From Methylobacterium terrae (GTDB lineage Bacteria; Pseudomonadota; Alphaproteobacteria; Rhizobiales; Beijerinckiaceae), in the NCBI RefSeq assembly GCF_003173755.1, contig NZ_CP029553.1:1814501-1878500 (forward strand): DNA of 64,000 nucleotides, given 5' to 3'. Both the position numbers and the translations under genes were made by a program. The notes under the pieces were generated by a model. The model was given only the letters and a program-made list of their open reading frames with translations. It had not been told where the DNA came from and searched no databases. Each line of letters begins with the position of its first letter. Position 1 is the first letter of the stretch. Below are positions 33,892-44,276 of this stretch, in pieces.

Positions 33892-34665
33892 TCAGGCCCG
33901 CCGCGCCACCAGGAACAGCCGCGGGAACGGCAGCAGCACCCGCCCGTCTTCCTGCATCGGATAGGCCTCGCGTAGTGCCGCCTCGTAGCGGGCGAGGTAG
34001 GCGGCCTGCGCCTCCGGATCGAGGGGGGTGAGGAACGGGCGCAAGCCCGTCGAGCGCACCCATTCGACGATGCCGCGATGGCCGGCGAGCGGGTGGATAT
34101 AGGTGGTGCGCCACAGATCGACGGTGCAGCCCGCCCGCGACAGCCACGCGTCGTAGTCCCGGACGGTGCCGAGCGTGGTGCGCGCGCCCGCGGCCCCGGC
34201 GAGGCGGGCGCGGAACGGGGCCTCCTCGGCCACCTCGCGCATCAGCCGGTGCGACGGCTCGTCGAGGTTGTCCGGCATCTGCACGGCGAGGCAGCCGCCC
34301 GGGGCCAGGAAGCCGGCGAGGCGCGGCAGCAGGGCGGCGTGGTCGGGCAGCCAGTGCAGCACGGCGTTGGCGAAGATCAGGTCCGGCGCGGCGTCGGGCG
34401 CCCAGGCGGCGATGTCGGCCTCCCGGAAGCTCCGGCCCGGCAGGGCCCGGCGCGCCTCCTCCAGCATCGCGGGCGAGGAATCGAGGCCGGTGATCGCCGC
34501 GTCGGGAAAGCGCGCCGCGATGAGCGCGGTGCTGTTGCCCGGCCCGCAGCCGAGATCGACCGCGCGGGCCGGCGCGGCGAGCGTCACCCGCGCCAGCAGG
34601 TCGGCCGCCGGCCGGGTGCGCTCGTCGGCGAATTTCAGGTACTGGCCCGCATCCCAATCCGCCAT
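33892..34665 (-). CDS. tam: Trans-aconitate 2-methyltransferase
   Basis: A 257-residue cytosolic SAM-dependent methyltransferase with the Tam pattern. It opens [20 protein letters not shown], has motif [21 protein letters not shown], then [28 protein letters not shown] and [17 protein letters not shown]. Later it shows [19 protein letters not shown], then STGLRPFL, all typical of trans-aconitate methyltransferases. It methylates trans-aconitate, which forms spontaneously from cis-aconitate and inhibits aconitase. The gene is monocistronic in appearance, convergent with pssA and divergent from mscL. Confidence 0.93.
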   Translation of the reverse strand: MADWDAGQYLKFADERTRPAADLLARVTLAAPARAVDLGCGPGNSTALIAARFPDAAITGLDSSPAMLEEARRALPGRSFREADIAAWAPDAAPDLIFANAVLHWLPDHAALLPRLAGFLAPGGCLAVQMPDNLDEPSHRLMREVAEEAPFRARLAGAAGARTTLGTVRDYDAWLSRAGCTVDLWRTTYIHPLAGHRGIVEWVRSTGLRPFLTPLDPEAQAAYLARYEAALREAYPMQEDGRVLLPFPRLFLVARRA

Positions 34666-34788
34666 CGGACGACTCCCCTCCGCGCGTGTCCGCTCCAGCT
34701 TAATCCAGGTTGGTTCGCTCGCGTGACGCCGTGTCGCGCGGAGCAGACCTTCGCCGGGCGGCCGGCGCCCGCAACGGAGAGATCCTGC

Positions 34789-35199
34789 ATGCTCGAGGAA
34801 TTCAAGAAGTTCGCGCTGCGCGGCAACGTCGTCGACCTTGCGGTCGGCGTGGTGATCGGCGCGGCCTTCGGCGCCATCGTCACCTCGCTGGTGCAGGACG
34901 TGATCATGCCGGCGGTCGGCGCGATCACGGGCGGGCTCGACTTCTCGAACTACTACCTGCCGCTGTCCTCGACGGTGCAGAGCGGCCTGCCCTACGCCGA
35001 GGCCAAGAAGCAGGGCGCGGTGATCGGCTACGGCCAGTTCGTCACCGTGGCGCTGAACTTCCTGATCGTCGCCTTCGTGCTGTTCCTGGTGATCCGCGCC
35101 ATGAACCAGCTGCAGCGGCGCGAGGAGGTGACGAAGGAGGATCCCGCCGACGTGAAGCTCCTGACCGAGATCCGCGACCTGCTGGCGGCGCGGCGGTGA
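34789..35199 (+). CDS. mscL: Large-conductance mechanosensitive channel
   Basis: A 136-residue inner-membrane channel that opens under membrane tension and releases solutes during osmotic downshock. The N-terminal amphipathic helix is [20 protein letters not shown], leading directly into TM1 ([20 protein letters not shown]). The periplasmic loop is [12 protein letters not shown] and so on. TM2 is [20 protein letters not shown], followed by the cytosolic bundle ([16 protein letters not shown]). Length and order match MscL. The ATG has CGGAGAG about 5 bases upstream. Confidence 0.97.
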   Translation: MLEEFKKFALRGNVVDLAVGVVIGAAFGAIVTSLVQDVIMPAVGAITGGLDFSNYYLPLSSTVQSGLPYAEAKKQGAVIGYGQFVTVALNFLIVAFVLFLVIRAMNQLQRREEVTKEDPADVKLLTEIRDLLAARR

Positions 35200-35402
35200 G
35201 GGGCGCCACCCGCGCGGGGAGCCGCCCTGCCAGGAGCCGGGCGACCTCCCCCGGGCCGTCCGGGACCCTACATCCCGGGAACGCTCCCGGCTCCGGGCCC
35301 GGGAGGCCGCGGCCCGCGAGCGGGCTCCCGGTACGAGGTCGCCGATGGGGTAGGATCGATCCGCCGTGCTGTGTCGCCTTCCCCATCGAAACAGGGCCTG
35401 AG

Positions 35403-35936
35403 ATGTCGGACGACCGCCTGCTCGTCATCGTCGAGGACGACGACCGCTTCGCCGCCACCCTGACCCGCTCGTTCGAGCGGCGCGGCTACACCGTGGTGAG
35501 CCTGCCCGGCCTCGCCCCGCTCGAGGCGCTGCTCGCCGCGCGCACCCCGACCTACGCGGTGGTCGACCTGAAGCTCAACGGCGAATCGGGCCTCGCTTGC
35601 GTCAAGGCCCTGCACGACCACGATCCGGGCATCCTGACCGTGGTGCTGACCGGCTATGCTAGCATCGCGACCGCGGTCGAGGCGATCAAGCTCGGGGCCT
35701 GCCACTATCTCGCCAAGCCCGCCAACACCGACGACATCGAGGCGGCCTTCTCCAAGGCGGAAGGCGACACCGCCATCGCCCTCGACGGGCGTCCGACCTC
35801 GATCAAGACGCTCGAATGGGAGCGCATCCACCAGACCCTGGTCGAGACCGACTTCAACATCTCGGAGACCGCACGGCGCCTCGGGATGCACCGGCGGACG
35901 CTGGCCCGCAAGCTCGACAAGCAGCAGGTCAAGTAA
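35403..35936 (+). CDS. RegA/ActR-like redox response regulator
   Basis: A 177-residue response regulator of the ActR/RegA/PrrA family. The receiver domain has acidic residues in IVEDDDRF, phospho-acceptor Asp55 in [11 protein letters not shown], the Thr position in [15 protein letters not shown] and Lys in HYLAKPAN. A linker with [17 protein letters not shown] leads to a Fis-type helix-turn-helix ([19 protein letters not shown]) that binds DNA. Family members switch photosynthesis, respiration and carbon fixation genes in response to redox. The cognate kinase (RegB/ActS) is usually adjacent; none is seen within about 20 kb either side. Confidence 0.92.
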   Translation: MSDDRLLVIVEDDDRFAATLTRSFERRGYTVVSLPGLAPLEALLAARTPTYAVVDLKLNGESGLACVKALHDHDPGILTVVLTGYASIATAVEAIKLGACHYLAKPANTDDIEAAFSKAEGDTAIALDGRPTSIKTLEWERIHQTLVETDFNISETARRLGMHRRTLARKLDKQQVK

Positions 35937-36044
35937 TCCTGCCTCGTTTCCGCATGGCTGGCGCGTGCGGAATGCGGTTTCGCATCCTGGCGGAGGCGGC
36001 GCACCCGGGGTAACGTCCCGCCCGAAATGCAAGGAGGAGACGCC

Positions 36045-37292
36045 ATGAACGCCCCGTCCGCCGCGGCCGCGACCCAGACCAACCTGACCCCGGTGAAGCC
36101 CAACGAGGGCACCCGCGGCGCGTTCCGGTGGGACGATCCGTTCCTGCTCGACGACCAGCTCACCGACGACGAGCGCCTGATCCGCGACTCGGCCCGCAGC
36201 TTCGCCCAGGAGCGGCTGCTGCCCGGCATCGTCGAGGCCTATGCCGAGGAGAAGACCGACCGCGCGCTGTTCAACGCCATGGGCGAACTGGGTCTCCTCG
36301 GCGTCACCCTGCCGGAGGAGTACGGCTGCGCCGGAGCGAGCTACGTCGCCTACGGCCTCGTCGCCCGCGAGGTCGAGCGGGTCGATTCCGGCTACCGCTC
36401 GATGATGAGCGTGCAGTCGTCGCTCGTCATGTACCCGATCTACGCCTACGGCGACGAGACCCAGCGGAAAAAGTACCTGCCGAAGCTCGCCACGGGCGAG
36501 TTCGTCGGCTGCTTCGGCCTGACCGAGCCGGATGCCGGCTCGGATCCCGCCGGCATGAAGACCCGCGCCGACAAGATCGACGGCGGCTACCGCCTCTCGG
36601 GCGCCAAGACCTGGATCTCGAATGCTCCCATCGCCGACGTGTTCGTGGTCTGGGCGAAGTCGCCGGCCCACGACAACCAGATCCGCGGCTTCATCCTCGA
36701 GAAGGGGATGAAGGGGCTGTCGGCGCCGAAGATCAAGGGCAAGCTGTCCTTGCGCGCCTCGGTCACCGGCGAGATCGTCATGGACGGCGTCGAGGTGCCG
36801 GAGAGCGCGCTGCTGCCGAACGTCTCGGGCCTCAAGGGTCCGTTCGGCTGCCTCAACCGGGCGCGCTACGGCATCTCCTGGGGGGCGCTGGGCGCGGCCG
36901 AGGATTGCTGGCACCGGGCGCGGCAATACACGCTCGACCGCAAGCAGTTCGACCGGCCGCTCGCCCAGACCCAGCTGGTGCAGAAGAAGCTCGCCGACAT
37001 GCAGACCGAGATCGCTCTCGGCCTCCAGGGTAGCTTGCGCGTCGGTCGGCTGTTCGACGAGGGCCGGATGGCGCCGGAGATGATCTCGCTCGTCAAGCGC
37101 AACAATTGCGGCAAGGCGCTCGCCATCGCCCGCGAGGCGCGCGACATGCACGGCGGCAACGGCATCATGGGCGAGTACCACGTGATGCGCCACGCCCAGA
37201 ACCTCGAGACGGTGAACACCTACGAGGGCACCCACGACGTCCACGCCCTGATCCTGGGCCGGGCGCAGACCGGGCTGCAGGCGTTCTTCTAG
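36045..37292 (+). CDS. gcdH: Glutaryl-CoA dehydrogenase
   Basis: A 415-residue FAD-dependent acyl-CoA dehydrogenase. The glutaryl-CoA dehydrogenase assignment rests on [20 protein letters not shown] near the N-terminus, [40 protein letters not shown], and the C-terminal [20 protein letters not shown] then [15 protein letters not shown], whose Glu is the catalytic base. It oxidises and decarboxylates glutaryl-CoA to crotonyl-CoA in lysine and tryptophan breakdown. ATG 36045 has a very good AAGGAGG site. Its TAG overlaps the stop of the convergent OGFr-like gene: both stops share the palindrome CTAG. Confidence 0.94.
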   Translation: MNAPSAAAATQTNLTPVKPNEGTRGAFRWDDPFLLDDQLTDDERLIRDSARSFAQERLLPGIVEAYAEEKTDRALFNAMGELGLLGVTLPEEYGCAGASYVAYGLVAREVERVDSGYRSMMSVQSSLVMYPIYAYGDETQRKKYLPKLATGEFVGCFGLTEPDAGSDPAGMKTRADKIDGGYRLSGAKTWISNAPIADVFVVWAKSPAHDNQIRGFILEKGMKGLSAPKIKGKLSLRASVTGEIVMDGVEVPESALLPNVSGLKGPFGCLNRARYGISWGALGAAEDCWHRARQYTLDRKQFDRPLAQTQLVQKKLADMQTEIALGLQGSLRVGRLFDEGRMAPEMISLVKRNNCGKALAIAREARDMHGGNGIMGEYHVMRHAQNLETVNTYEGTHDVHALILGRAQTGLQAFF

Positions 37293-37756
37293 CCCACGGC
37301 CCGCCGCCAGTAATCCAGGCTCCCCGGATTCACCGGGGAGCCTGCCGCATCGTTGAGGCGCAGGACGGCGTCGTGGAAGGCCCGGGCCTCCTCCGGCCCG
37401 GCGAGGTCGCGCAGGGCCGTCAGGATGCGGGTGATGCGCAGGTGGTTGTGGTCGAAGGCCGTGAGCCACCCGTCGGTCGCGGCGTAGAACCGCTGCATCC
37501 GGTCGCGGGCGGCCAGCAGCCCGGCCCGCGCCGCCGGATCGGCCCGGATCGCCTCCGCCTCCGCAGGTCCGAGCACCGGCGCCCCCGGCACCGCCCGGCT
37601 CGCCTCGGCGAGCGGGAACAGCCACTGGATGAAGTCGTGCACGCCCTCGATGCGGGCGTCGTCGAAGGCCAGCACGTCGGCGAGGCCGCGGCCGCGTCCG
37701 TCGCGCCCGCGCCCGGCGAGGAAGGCGTGGATCGGTCCCGCACTCGCCTCGGTCAT
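37289..37756 (-). CDS. Opioid growth factor receptor-like conserved region protein
   Basis: A 155-residue soluble protein with the OGFr_N conserved region. The diagnostic sequence is [20 protein letters not shown], then [20 protein letters not shown], where a (H)DxIQWLFP core is followed by a Pro-rich loop. The remainder is helical ([38 protein letters not shown]). Bacterial members have no known function; the eukaryotic name is historical. The gene is convergent with gcdH and shares four bases with it. Confidence 0.85.
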   Translation of the reverse strand: MTEASAGPIHAFLAGRGRDGRGRGLADVLAFDDARIEGVHDFIQWLFPLAEASRAVPGAPVLGPAEAEAIRADPAARAGLLAARDRMQRFYAATDGWLTAFDHNHLRITRILTALRDLAGPEEARAFHDAVLRLNDAAGSPVNPGSLDYWRRAVG

Positions 37757-37809
37757 GGATGCCTCCCCTGGAACAGCCCCCCTCAGGATAGGGCGGGGAG
37801 GTCGCGCCG

Positions 37810-38922
37810 TCAGGCCGCCGCCCGCCGCTCGGCCCGCGCCGCCTCCAGCGCCCGCACCCGCGGGATCACCTGCTCGCCGAAATATTTCACCTCCTCCTGG
37901 AAGTGCAGGAAGCCCAGCAGCGCGAGGTCGGCGCCGGCATCCTTCAGCGCCAGGATCCGCTCGGCGATCTGGTCCGGCGTGCCGATCAGGTTCGAGCGGA
38001 AGCCGTCATTGTACTGGACCAGGTCCTCGAGGCTCGACGTCGCCCAGTTGCCCTCGCGCTCGGGCGAGGCGGCGCCGGCATTCTTGACCTCGTGGCCGAA
38101 GGCGCGCACCGCCTCCGGGTCGGCGTGGTCGATGATCTCGCGCAGCACGGCCCGGGCCTCCTCCTCGGTGTCGCGGGCGATCACGAAGGCGTTGACGCCG
38201 ATCTTCACCTGCCGCCCCTCGGCCGCGGCCTTGTGGCGGATGTCCTCGACCTGGGTCCGGATGTTGTCGGGCGTGTTGCCGTTGGTGAAGTACCAGTCGG
38301 AGACCCGGGCCGCCATGTCCCGCGCCGCCCGCGACGAGCCGCCCTGGAAGATCTCAGGGAGAGGCTCGGCCGGCTTCGGCTTCAGGGTGTAGTTGCTGTA
38401 GCGGTAGAAGTCGCCACGGAAGCTGAAATCGTCCTGCGTCCAGATCCCCCGCAGGGACCGGATGAACTCCTCCGAGCGGCGATAGCGCTCGTCGTGGTCG
38501 AGCCAGGGCTCGCCGATCGCCCGGAACTCGCCGGAGAACCAGCCGCTGACGATGTTGACGGCGATGCGTCCGCCGGTGAGCTGCGAGATCGTCGCCACCT
38601 GCTTGGCCGCCAGAGTCGGGTTCCACGGCCCGGGCAGGAGCGCCGCGATGACCTTCAGCCGGTCGGTGGCGGCGAGCAGCGCGTGGCTGAAGGCGACCGA
38701 TTCGTGCTGGTACTCGGCGCCGTAGCCAGCGGTGAAGCGGATCTGGGTCAGGGCGTAGTCGAAGCCCGCCCGCTCGGCGATCCGCGCCAGCTCGCGGTTG
38801 TAGTCGGCGTCCCAGCTCGTGCGCTGGGGGATCCTGCTGATGACGAGGCCGCCCGACACGTTCGGCACCCAGTAGGCGAAGCGGATCGGCTCAGGGGTCG
38901 GCTGCGCGGTCTGCTGGGTCAT
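37810..38922 (-). CDS. sfnG: Dimethylsulfone monooxygenase SfnG-like
   Basis: A 370-residue FMNH2-dependent luciferase-fold monooxygenase. The N-terminal sequence FAYWVPNVSGGLVISRIPQR, then TSWDADYNRELARIAERAG, matches SfnG, which oxidises dimethyl sulfone to methanesulfinate. Other conserved parts are TQIRFTAGYGAEYQHESVAF, LPGPWNPTLAAKQVATISQL and GGRIAVNIVSGWFSGEFRAI. ATG 38922 has a GAGGA site 7 bases upstream. A flavin reductase and the sfnR regulator normally accompany it but are not seen adjacent. The gene fits the use of C1-sulphur compounds by Methylobacterium. Confidence 0.88.
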   Translation of the reverse strand: MTQQTAQPTPEPIRFAYWVPNVSGGLVISRIPQRTSWDADYNRELARIAERAGFDYALTQIRFTAGYGAEYQHESVAFSHALLAATDRLKVIAALLPGPWNPTLAAKQVATISQLTGGRIAVNIVSGWFSGEFRAIGEPWLDHDERYRRSEEFIRSLRGIWTQDDFSFRGDFYRYSNYTLKPKPAEPLPEIFQGGSSRAARDMAARVSDWYFTNGNTPDNIRTQVEDIRHKAAAEGRQVKIGVNAFVIARDTEEEARAVLREIIDHADPEAVRAFGHEVKNAGAASPEREGNWATSSLEDLVQYNDGFRSNLIGTPDQIAERILALKDAGADLALLGFLHFQEEVKYFGEQVIPRVRALEAARAERRAAA

Positions 38923-39120
38923 GGCGGATCCTCGCTCGTCTGTCATGAAGAAGAGCCGGCGCCAGTCGAACGAACGGCGCGGACGGCCCCAAGTATCGGA
39001 GGCCGCTTCCGCGCCGTCAAAAGCATCGTCGTTCTTTTTTGCTGCCCGAGCGGAAAGCCCATCCTCCGGATCGGGCCTCCCGCGCGGACGATCTTCCGTC
39101 AGGCCGTCCCGCCTGGTCAG

Positions 39121-39148
39121 GACTTGCCGCTCACGACTTGCCGCTCAG
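39121..39148. repeat. 14-bp tandem repeat over a stop codon
   Basis: GACTTGCCGCTCAC is followed by GACTTGCCGCTCAG. The second copy contains the TGA (as TCA) of the acyl-CoA dehydrogenase. The unit is nearly identical to the one at 20401-20444. Confidence 0.8.
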
Positions 39149-40395
39149 GCCTTGGGCCGCTCGCGGTTGCCGTACTGCGCCAGTTCCAGCCGGGCGATCG
39201 AGCGGTTATGGACCTCGTCCGGCCCGTCGGCGAGGCGCAGCGTGCGGATGCGGGCGTAGGAATAGGCGAGGCCGGCATCGCTGCTGACGCCCGCGCCGCC
39301 ATGGGCCTGGATCGCGTCGTCGATGATCTTGAGCGCCATGCGCGGGGCGGCGACCTTGATCATCGCGATCTCGAGCTTGGCGCCCTTGTTGCCGACCTTG
39401 TCCATCATGTCGGCCGCCTTGAGGCAGAGCAGCCGCGTCATCTCGATGTCGGTGCGGGCCTCGCCGATGCGCTGCTCCCAGACCGAATGGTCGGCGATGC
39501 GCTTGCCGAAGGCGACGCGGCCGAGGAGCCGCTTGGCCATCTTCTCCAGCGCCTCTTCCGCCACCCCGATGGTGCGCATGCAGTGGTGGATGCGCCCCGG
39601 CCCGAGGCGCCCTTGCGCGATCTCGAAGCCGCGGCCCTCGCCGAGCAGCAGGTTCTCGACCGGCACCCGCACGTCGTGGAGGATCACCTCGGCATGGCCG
39701 TGCGGCGCGTCGTCGTAGCCGAAGACCGGCAGCATCCGCACCACCTCGATCCCCGGGGTGTCGAGGGGGACGAGGATCTGCGATTGCTGCTGGTGCAGGG
39801 GGGCGCTGGTGTCGGTCTTGCCCATCACGATCGCGACGGCGCAGCGCGGATCGCCGACGCCCGAGGACCACCACTTGCGCCCGCTGATGACGTAGTGGTC
39901 GCCGTCGCGGCGGATGCGGGTCTCGATGTTGGTGGCGTCCGAGGAGGCCACGTCCGGCTCGGTCATCAGGAAGGCCGAGCGGATCTCGCCGGCCATCAGG
40001 GGCGTGAGCCAGCGCTCCTTCTGGGCCTTGGTGCCGTAGCGGTGCAGCACCTCCATGTTGCCGGTATCGGGCGCCGAGCAGTTGAACACCTCGGAGGCCC
40101 AGGAGATCCGGCCCATCTCCTCGGCGCAGAGCGCGTAGTCGAGGTTGGTCAGGCCCGCGCCCCGGAACGCGCCGTCGTCGTGCTGGGACGAGGGGGGCAG
40201 GAACAGGTTCCACAGGCCGGCCTCGCGGGCCACGGGCTTCAGCCGCTCGATCACCGGCACCGGCTGCCAGCGCTCCGAGCCGAAGGCCTCCATCTCGGCC
40301 TTGTAGGTCGGCACTGCCGGACGGACGTGCTCGTCCATGAAGGCCCGGACCCGGTCGCGCCAGTGGCGCTGCCGCTCGGAGAGGGTGAAGTCCAT
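39145..40395 (-). CDS. Acyl-CoA dehydrogenase, ACAD10/11-like
   Basis: A 416-residue FAD-dependent acyl-CoA dehydrogenase. Domains in order: N-terminal helical part ([20 protein letters not shown]), beta barrel with [20 protein letters not shown] and [20 protein letters not shown], and C-terminal helical part with [20 protein letters not shown]. It closes with [20 protein letters not shown], then [18 protein letters not shown], the pattern typical of ACAD10/11-like enzymes, which act on branched or 4-hydroxy acyl-CoAs. Substrate not determined. Probably monocistronic; the stop codon lies in a short tandem repeat. Confidence 0.9.
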   Translation of the reverse strand: MDFTLSERQRHWRDRVRAFMDEHVRPAVPTYKAEMEAFGSERWQPVPVIERLKPVAREAGLWNLFLPPSSQHDDGAFRGAGLTNLDYALCAEEMGRISWASEVFNCSAPDTGNMEVLHRYGTKAQKERWLTPLMAGEIRSAFLMTEPDVASSDATNIETRIRRDGDHYVISGRKWWSSGVGDPRCAVAIVMGKTDTSAPLHQQQSQILVPLDTPGIEVVRMLPVFGYDDAPHGHAEVILHDVRVPVENLLLGEGRGFEIAQGRLGPGRIHHCMRTIGVAEEALEKMAKRLLGRVAFGKRIADHSVWEQRIGEARTDIEMTRLLCLKAADMMDKVGNKGAKLEIAMIKVAAPRMALKIIDDAIQAHGGAGVSSDAGLAYSYARIRTLRLADGPDEVHNRSIARLELAQYGNRERPKA

Positions 40396-40576
40396 GCGCG
40401 AATCCTCCCGTCGCCGGGGTCTCAGCGCCCCGGCATTCCCGGGCAGGAGCCTAGCGCCAACCGGGCGCGAGCAAAACCGTCTTTTCGAAAGGAGCGGGAG
40501 ATGTGGGCTGCGCCGGTTCCGTACCGGGTTTTCGAAGGTGCCGACGCGCCTCGATGCGGCTCACACCCTCCGGGTC

Positions 40577-40610
40577 GTCCCGGGGCTCGCTGACGGCGGG
40601 AACCCGGGAC
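40577..40610. repeat. Extragenic palindrome, degenerate copy 4
   Basis: GTCCCGGGG and CCCGGGAC arms are kept, but the inner stem has decayed (CTCGCTGACGGCGGG). It lies between the acyl-CoA dehydrogenase and alanine racemase genes. Confidence 0.5.
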
Positions 40611-40661
40611 GGCGAAGGGGGCTTCAATCCCGTCGGCGCGACACGGGGAGGACCCGAACCC

Positions 40662-41759
40662 TCAATCCCGATACACCCGCTCGTAGCGCGCCCCGAGCCC
40701 GGTCAGGATCTCGTAGCCGATCGTCCCGGCGTTGCGCCCGACCGTGTCGAGGTCGAGCCCGTCGCCGATCAGCGTCGCGGGCGCGCCGCGGCGCAGGGCG
40801 TCCCGGGGCACCTCGGTCACGTCGAGGATGATGAGGTCCATCGAGACGTTGCCGGCGAAGGGGCAGCGCACGCCGCCGACCACGGCCTCGCCGCGGCCGG
40901 TGGAGGCGCGCGGGTAGCCGTCGGCGTAGCCGAGCGACAGGGTGGCGAGGCGCCGGGGGCCCCGGGCGACCCAGCGGGCGTTGTAGCCGGCGGTGGCGCC
41001 GGCCTCGACCTCCCGGACCTGGAGGATGCCGGCCTCGAGCCGCACCACCGGGCGCATCGGGTTGTCGCGCCCCGGCCGCGGGTTGCCGCCGTAGAGGGCG
41101 TAGCCCGGCCGCGCCAGGTCGGCGCGGCAGGAGGCGAGGAAGTCGCCCGAGGAATTGGCGAGGGAAGCCCTGAGATGGGGATAGGCCGCGCGCACCCGGG
41201 CGAACTCCGCCGCCTGATGGTCGGTGAGGGGATCGTGCTCGACCTCGGCGCTGACGAGGTGGCTCATCAGGAGGTCGAACCCGGCCTCCGCCATCATCGG
41301 GTCGCCGGCGAGGGAAAGGGCGTCCGGCACCGACAGGCCGAGGCGGTTCATGCCGGTATCGACGTGGAGGGCCGCCGGGCGCGGTCCCGCCTCCCGGTTC
41401 GCGGCCGCCCACTCGGCGACCTCGTCGCGCGATCCCAGCACCGGCCGGAGATCCGCGTCCCGGTAGGCCTGCGCGCTCCCGGGCGGGAAGCCGTTGAGCA
41501 CGTAGACCACGGCGTCCGGCACCGCCTCGCGGGCGGAGAGCGCTTCCGACAGGTGGGCGACGAAGAAGGTGCGGCAGCCCTCCGCCCACAGGGCTGGCGC
41601 CGCCCGGGCGATCCCGCAGCCATAGGCGTCGGCCTTGATGACCGCGGCGGTCTCGGGGCATTCCGCGGCTGTCGCGAGGATCCGCCAGTTCGCCCGCAGG
41701 GCTGCGAGGTCGACGGTGAGGCGGCCGCCGTGGCCGATCGGGGTGGGCTCGGTCATCAT
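40662..41759 (-). CDS. alr: Alanine racemase
   Basis: A 365-residue PLP enzyme interconverting L- and D-alanine for peptidoglycan. The N-terminal barrel has the Schiff-base lysine in AVIKADAYGCG (Lys42). Then come HVDTGMNRLGLS, LMSHLVSAEVEHDPLTDHQA and RPGYALYGGNPRPG. The C-terminal beta domain carries the second catalytic base Tyr in GATAGYNARWVARG, followed by LSLGYADGYPRAS and CPFAGNVSMDLIILDVTEVP. ATG 41759 has AGGAG five bases upstream. It follows dnaB on the same strand across a terminator hairpin, so it may use its own promoter. Confidence 0.97.
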   Translation of the reverse strand: MMTEPTPIGHGGRLTVDLAALRANWRILATAAECPETAAVIKADAYGCGIARAAPALWAEGCRTFFVAHLSEALSAREAVPDAVVYVLNGFPPGSAQAYRDADLRPVLGSRDEVAEWAAANREAGPRPAALHVDTGMNRLGLSVPDALSLAGDPMMAEAGFDLLMSHLVSAEVEHDPLTDHQAAEFARVRAAYPHLRASLANSSGDFLASCRADLARPGYALYGGNPRPGRDNPMRPVVRLEAGILQVREVEAGATAGYNARWVARGPRRLATLSLGYADGYPRASTGRGEAVVGGVRCPFAGNVSMDLIILDVTEVPRDALRRGAPATLIGDGLDLDTVGRNAGTIGYEILTGLGARYERVYRD

Positions 41760-41820
41760 CTCGCTCCTGGCGCCCCGGTCTATCGCCCGAAGGGAGCACC
41801 GCCAAGGCCGCAGCGAGGAC

Positions 41821-41843
41821 CCGCCTGACTTCCGGTCAGGCGG
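41821..41843 (-). terminator. dnaB terminator hairpin
   Basis: CCGCCTGACTTCCGGTCAGG followed by CGG gives perfect 9-base arms with a short TTCCG loop, immediately downstream of the dnaB stop on the minus strand. Confidence 0.7.
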
Positions 41844-41851
41844 CCGGGGCA

Positions 41852-43339
41852 TCAATGCGTATCCGGCAGCCGGTCGCCCTGGGCGAGGTTCGAGAACCGG
41901 GTGATCTCGGCGTCGAACTGGAGCTCGACGGTGCCGGTCGGGCCGTGGCGCTGCTTGCCCAGGATCACCTCGGCCTTGCCGTAGACGCGGTTCATCTCGG
42001 CTTCCCAGGTGAAGAACTCTTCCGTGCCCTCGCGCGGCTTCTTGTTCTTGACGTAGTATTCCTCGCGGAACACGAACATCACCACGTCGGCGTCCTGCTC
42101 GATCGAGCCCGATTCGCGCAGGTCCGAGAGCTGCGGCCGCTTGTCGTCGCGGGCCTCGACCTGGCGCGAGAGCTGCGACAGGGCGACGATCGGCACCGCC
42201 AGTTCCTTGGCCAGCGCCTTCATGCCGGTGGTGATCTCGGTCATCTCCTGCACCCGGTTCTCGCCCTTCTTGGACGAGCCCGACAGGAGCTGGAGGTAGT
42301 CGACGACGAGGAGGTCGAGGCCGCGCTGGCGCTTGAGCCGGCGGGCGCGGGCGGCGAGCTGGGCGATCGAGATGCCGCCGGTCTGGTCGATGTAGAACGG
42401 GATCGTCTGCATGTCCCGGGCGGCGTCGGTGATCTTGTAGAACTCCTCCGGCCGGATGTCGCCGCGGCGGATCTTGTAGGAGGCGACGCCCGACTGCTCG
42501 GCGATGATGCGGGTGGCGAGCTGCTCGGCCGACATCTCGAGCGAGAAGAAGCCGACGATGCCGCCGTTCTTGGTCGCGATCGAGCCGTCGGGCTGCTTCT
42601 CGCCGACATAGGCCTTGGCGATGTTGAACGCGATGTTGGTCGCGAGCGAGGTCTTGCCCATGCCGGGGCGGCCGGCCAGGATGATCAGGTCCGAGGCCTG
42701 CAGGCCGCCCATCTTGGCGTCGAGGTCGGACAGGCCGGTGGCGATGCCCGACAGCCGCCCCTCGCGCTGGTAGGCCTTGGCCGCCATGTCGACCGCCGCC
42801 GTCAGGGCGTCGGAGAATTTCTGGAAGCCGCCGTCGTACTTGCCGGTCTCGGCGAGCTCGTAGAGCCGGCGCTCCGTCGCCTCGATCTGCTCGCGCGGCG
42901 AGGTCTCGACCGGGGCCTCGTAGGCGCCGTTGACCAGGTCCTCGCCGATGGTGATCAGGCGCCGGCGCAGGGCCAGGTCGTAGATCGTGCGGCCGTAATG
43001 CTCGGAGTTGATGACCGTGGTGGCCTCGGCGGCGAGCCGGGCGAGGTACTGGCCGACCGTGAGGCCGCCGAGATCCGCGTCGCCGAGATAGGTCTTCAGC
43101 GTGATCGGGCTCGCGAGCTTGCCGGCCTTGATCAGCGTGATCGACACCTCGTAGATCCGCCGGTGCACCTCCTCCATGAAGTGCTCGGGGAGCAGGAAGT
43201 CCGAGACCCGGTAGAACGCGTCGTTGTTGACCAGGATCGCGCCGAGCAGGGCCTGCTCGGCGTCGATGTTGTGGGGGGCGACGCGGTATTCCTGCTGCAC
43301 GGGCTCGAGGTTCGCCGTCAGGGTGCTGGGAATGGCCAT
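41852..43339 (-). CDS. dnaB: Replicative DNA helicase
   Basis: A 495-residue hexameric helicase that unwinds the replication fork. The N-terminal domain shows [20 protein letters not shown]. The RecA-like motor has Walker [11 protein letters not shown] near 222-230, then [20 protein letters not shown], Walker B-like [12 protein letters not shown] and [20 protein letters not shown]. The end reads [20 protein letters not shown], the conserved C-terminal motif. No intein or insertion is present. It lies downstream of rplI in the classic rpsF-rpsR-rplI-dnaB order of many bacteria. Confidence 0.98.
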   Translation of the reverse strand: MAIPSTLTANLEPVQQEYRVAPHNIDAEQALLGAILVNNDAFYRVSDFLLPEHFMEEVHRRIYEVSITLIKAGKLASPITLKTYLGDADLGGLTVGQYLARLAAEATTVINSEHYGRTIYDLALRRRLITIGEDLVNGAYEAPVETSPREQIEATERRLYELAETGKYDGGFQKFSDALTAAVDMAAKAYQREGRLSGIATGLSDLDAKMGGLQASDLIILAGRPGMGKTSLATNIAFNIAKAYVGEKQPDGSIATKNGGIVGFFSLEMSAEQLATRIIAEQSGVASYKIRRGDIRPEEFYKITDAARDMQTIPFYIDQTGGISIAQLAARARRLKRQRGLDLLVVDYLQLLSGSSKKGENRVQEMTEITTGMKALAKELAVPIVALSQLSRQVEARDDKRPQLSDLRESGSIEQDADVVMFVFREEYYVKNKKPREGTEEFFTWEAEMNRVYGKAEVILGKQRHGPTGTVELQFDAEITRFSNLAQGDRLPDTH

Positions 43340-43557
43340 CCGGCGGGGCTCCGGGCAAGAGGGGAGGCTAGGACGGGTGTCAGATCATAGCCGCTGCGGC
43401 GACCATCGCACCCGTATCGTTGACCAAACCTTGACCGAGGGGCGGCGGCCGTGGCTCGAAACGACAGCGGGGCCCGCGACTCGCGCCGCGGACCCCGCCA
43501 TGCTGGAACAAACTGGGAACAAGTCAAGCCCGGCTCGCGGGCTTGTCCCCGCTGTCC

Positions 43558-43587
43558 CGGTTCTCCCGCCGCGGGCGGCGGGAGAAC
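43558..43587 (-). terminator. rplI terminator hairpin
   Basis: GGTTCTCCCGCCG and CGGCGGGAGAACC form 13-base perfect arms with a CGGG loop, just after the rplI stop. This would separate rplI and dnaB transcription at least partly. Confidence 0.75.
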
Positions 43588-43597
43588 CCTGGATCGA

Positions 43598-44170
43598 TCA
43601 GCGGTCGCTGTCGGCGTCCGGGCCGGCCTCGGCCAGGGCGGCCCCGACCTCGAGGCCGAGGTCGTCGAGGTTGAACTCCTCGCGGGTGGTGGTCGACTCG
43701 CCGCGGGCCTGGCGCTCGGCCTCCTCGGGGCTGCGGGCGACGTTCACGGTCACGCTGACCTCGACCTCGGGGTGCAGCACCACCGGGACGGTGTGCAGGC
43801 CGAGCGTCTTGATCGGCTGGGCGATGCTGAACTGGTCGCGGTTGATCGTGAAGCCCTCCTGGGTGACCACCTCGGCGAGGTCGCGCGGGGAGACCGAGCC
43901 GTAGAGCACGCCGGTCTCGCCGGCCTGGCGGATCAGCACGAAGCTCTTGCCGTTGAGGGTCTCGCCGACCTTCTCGGCCTCCGAGCGACGCTCGAGGTTG
44001 CGGGCCTCGAGCTGGGCGCGCTGGTCCTCGAAGCGCTTCTTGTTGCCTTCGGTGGCGCGCAGGGCCTTGCCGCGGGCGAGCAGGAAGTTGCGGGCGAAGC
44101 CCGGCCGCACCTTCACGGTCTCGCCCATCTGGCCGAGCTTGGCCACGCGCTCGAGCAGGATCACTTCCAT
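43598..44170 (-). CDS. rplI: 50S ribosomal protein L9
   Basis: A 190-residue large-subunit protein that binds 23S rRNA. The N-terminal domain opens [20 protein letters not shown], then [20 protein letters not shown], followed by the long connecting helix ([20 protein letters not shown]). The C-terminal domain has [16 protein letters not shown] and [20 protein letters not shown]. Beyond the usual end of about 150 residues it carries an acidic extension of about 40 residues ([20 protein letters not shown]...), common in alphaproteobacteria. Confidence 0.98.
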   Translation of the reverse strand: MEVILLERVAKLGQMGETVKVRPGFARNFLLARGKALRATEGNKKRFEDQRAQLEARNLERRSEAEKVGETLNGKSFVLIRQAGETGVLYGSVSPRDLAEVVTQEGFTINRDQFSIAQPIKTLGLHTVPVVLHPEVEVSVTVNVARSPEEAERQARGESTTTREEFNLDDLGLEVGAALAEAGPDADSDR

Positions 44171-44242
44171 GGTCGTCGTCCTTCCAATGCGAGGCCTCGC
44201 GGCCTCCGGGTGGTGATGGCGGAACGGGCCGCCTTCGGGGAA

Positions 44243-44267
44243 CCGGACCGCCCGACGGGCGGTCCGG
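44243..44267 (-). terminator. Attenuator hairpin between DUF2232 gene and rplI
   Basis: Perfect 11-base arms CCGGACCGCCC and GGGCGGTCCGG around a GAC loop, 73 bases before the rplI start. Confidence 0.65.
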
Positions 44268-44276
44268 GGATTCGGG

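Noticed and set aside
43340..43597. A small gene between rplI and dnaB
   Set aside because: Frames here are short, lack ribosome sites and overlap the rplI terminator hairpin. I see only regulatory sequence.
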